From: Zygnema cylindricum
Taxonomy: Eukaryota; Streptophyta; Zygnematophyceae; Zygnematales; Zygnemataceae
Direction: 5' to 3'
Length of the DNA stretch: 22,500 nt
Assembly: GCA_037447655.1 (NCBI GenBank)
Contig: JBBHKE010001893.1
Span: 125,115 to 147,614, forward strand
In this document: in pieces, positions 17,100-22,500 of the stretch
How the letters are laid out: each line of letters opens with the position of its first letter
Position numbering within the stretch: position 1 is the first letter of the stretch
Made by a program: the position numbers and the translations under genes
Notes under the pieces: model-generated
Seen by the model: only the letters and a program-made list of their open reading frames with translations
Told to the model about the DNA's origin: nothing
Databases searched by the model: none

Positions 17100-17760
17100 G
17101 AAGTGCACTATGTACAGTGTGATCCAGTAGGACTGTCCAAAAAATATCTAAGTTAAGGACCAAAAAGTAATTGTACAAAAAACATCTCTATTTTTGTCAT
17201 TTTTATTTTATTTTTTTGAACTATTATCTTTTTAAGCATTATCGATTCTATTCTTAAATCAATGTCATATCTCATTTGATGAAAGGTTATTTTGCATAAA
17301 ACAACTTTGTGCCCAAAATACAAAAAAAAAAAAAAAAAAAAAACAAAGTTAAATGTTAAGTTTTACTAAAGTCAAATAAAGTACAAAGTTGTTTCAACCT
17401 CTCAAAAAGTTGTTTTTTATCAAATCCATAAAAAAATTCTATCAAAGACCTACACTAAAAATTCAAAATACTTCAAAATAAATTTATTCCGACACGATTA
17501 TGACCAGATCATAGAGTTATCGGTTTTCGTTTTTTTTATTATTATTGTTTTTTTTTTTTTTATTTCCTATTTTTTTTGTGAAGTCTCCCTCTCCCTAACT
17601 GTCATAGTTTTCTAAATAAATATATACCCCATTTTTTATAAAAAAATAAAAAAACTCTGTAAAATATTAGGGTTCAACAATAACTCTTTCCTAAAAAACT
17701 TAAAATCCTAAATTCGAAACTAAATATGTACAATTGAAGCGTCCCGGAATTTTCAAAATT
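17100..17760. other. AT-rich intergenic region with A and T homopolymers
   Basis: A run near 17323-17343 and T runs near 17530-17560; no gene seen. Confidence 0.5.
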
Positions 17761-17769
17761 TAGGTTTAG

Positions 17770-17978
17770 ATTTTTGACGGTTTAAACTTTTGACGGTTTA
17801 AGCTTTTGACGGTTTACAATTTTGACGGTTTAAACTTTTTGACAGTCTAAACATTTTGACGTTAAAACTTTTTCACACTTTGAACCTTTCAACGGTTTAA
17901 GCGTTTTAACGGTTTAACCTTTTGACGGTTTAAACTCTTGACGGTTTAAACACTTGACGGTTTAAACTGTTGACGTTT
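17770..17978. repeat. Minisatellite of TTTTGACGGTTTAAAC units
   Basis: About thirteen units of roughly 16 bp, the central ones degenerate (GACAGTCTAAAC, CAACGGTTTAAG). It ends about 10 bp beyond the stop codon of the minus-strand gene, so it would lie in its 3' UTR. Confidence 0.93.
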
Positions 17979-17985
17979 CCCCTCC

Positions 17986-22362
<4,377 letters not shown>

Positions 22363-22500
22363 CTGGAGGGAGAGGGAGAGAGGGAAGGGGGAGGGGGAGG
22401 GAAGGAGGAGTTGAGTGAAAGGGGAAATAGGAGGGGGAGAACGAGGAAAGGAGGTGAAAGAGACAGGGAGGAAGGATAGAGAAAAAGCAGGGAGAGAGGA
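22363..22500. repeat. GGGAGA tract at the window's right edge
   Basis: Purine repeat that in minus sense is the polypyrimidine stretch leading to the CTCCAG acceptor of exon 22362-22212. Confidence 0.9.

Noticed and set aside
16954-17178. Minus-strand 74-codon frame rich in F, Y and R
   Set aside because: Made by the A(n)TATCTG minisatellite.
17757-17772. Telomere-like TTTAGG
   Set aside because: Only one or two degenerate units; no TTTAGGG array.

Overview
The window reads as nuclear DNA of a streptophyte (a land plant or a charophyte alga). It is AT-rich and full of GA/CT, GGGA and AT simple repeats. Its genes are split by GT-AG introns. One gene is a plant-type receptor-like kinase with the RD and GTRGYLDPEY signatures. 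A small LTR element primes from the plant-type initiator tRNA-Met. I cannot assign a species.

Layout. (1) 237-2026, minus strand: a four-exon gene for a 331-residue protein of unknown function that starts MSYVPPHKR, flanked on both sides by GA/GGGA tracts. (2) 2266-5160: intergenic DNA with a diverged repeat array (about 3227-4610) in which two 184-bp units are about 97% identical. (3) 5161-5589, minus: a doubtful ORF. (4) 6509-12586, plus: a seven-exon gene for a 539-residue receptor-like kinase. Its short ectodomain has the eight-cysteine spacing of a hevein/chitin-binding type 1 module but lacks the aromatic sugar-binding residues. Intron 1 holds at least three TA-flanked, TIR-bounded MITEs of one family. 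(5) 12587-14496: 3' flank, intergenic DNA and a doubtful ORF. (6) 14497-16187: a retroelement nest. (7) 16188-17985: AT-rich DNA with tandem repeats. (8) 17986-22362 and beyond the right edge, minus: a multi-exon gene for an unrecognised membrane protein whose introns are largely purine/pyrimidine repeats.

The most interesting object is at 14497-15083. It is a complete 577-bp terminal-repeat retrotransposon in miniature (TRIM), with 5-bp target duplications (GTTTG), TGTTG/CAACA LTR ends, an initiator-Met primer-binding site directly against the 5' LTR, and a polypurine tract against the 3' LTR. Each LTR carries a tRNA-like Pol III unit. In the 5' LTR this is a 73-nt sequence that folds into a full cloverleaf, with A box, B box and a T-run terminator just after it. 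In the 3' LTR a 24-bp piece of the D/anticodon arms is present three times. The design resembles the Cassandra TRIMs, which carry 5S rRNA in their LTRs, but here the passenger is tRNA-like. The TRIM sits inside one arm of a large inverted repeat, and the other arm preserves the empty insertion site.

Gene models were assembled by hand from splice consensus and phase. Every junction of the two complete genes is in phase. One junction region of the third gene fits only if a homopolymer is one base shorter, or if a different splice pattern is used. Family names given from memory were not checked against a database.
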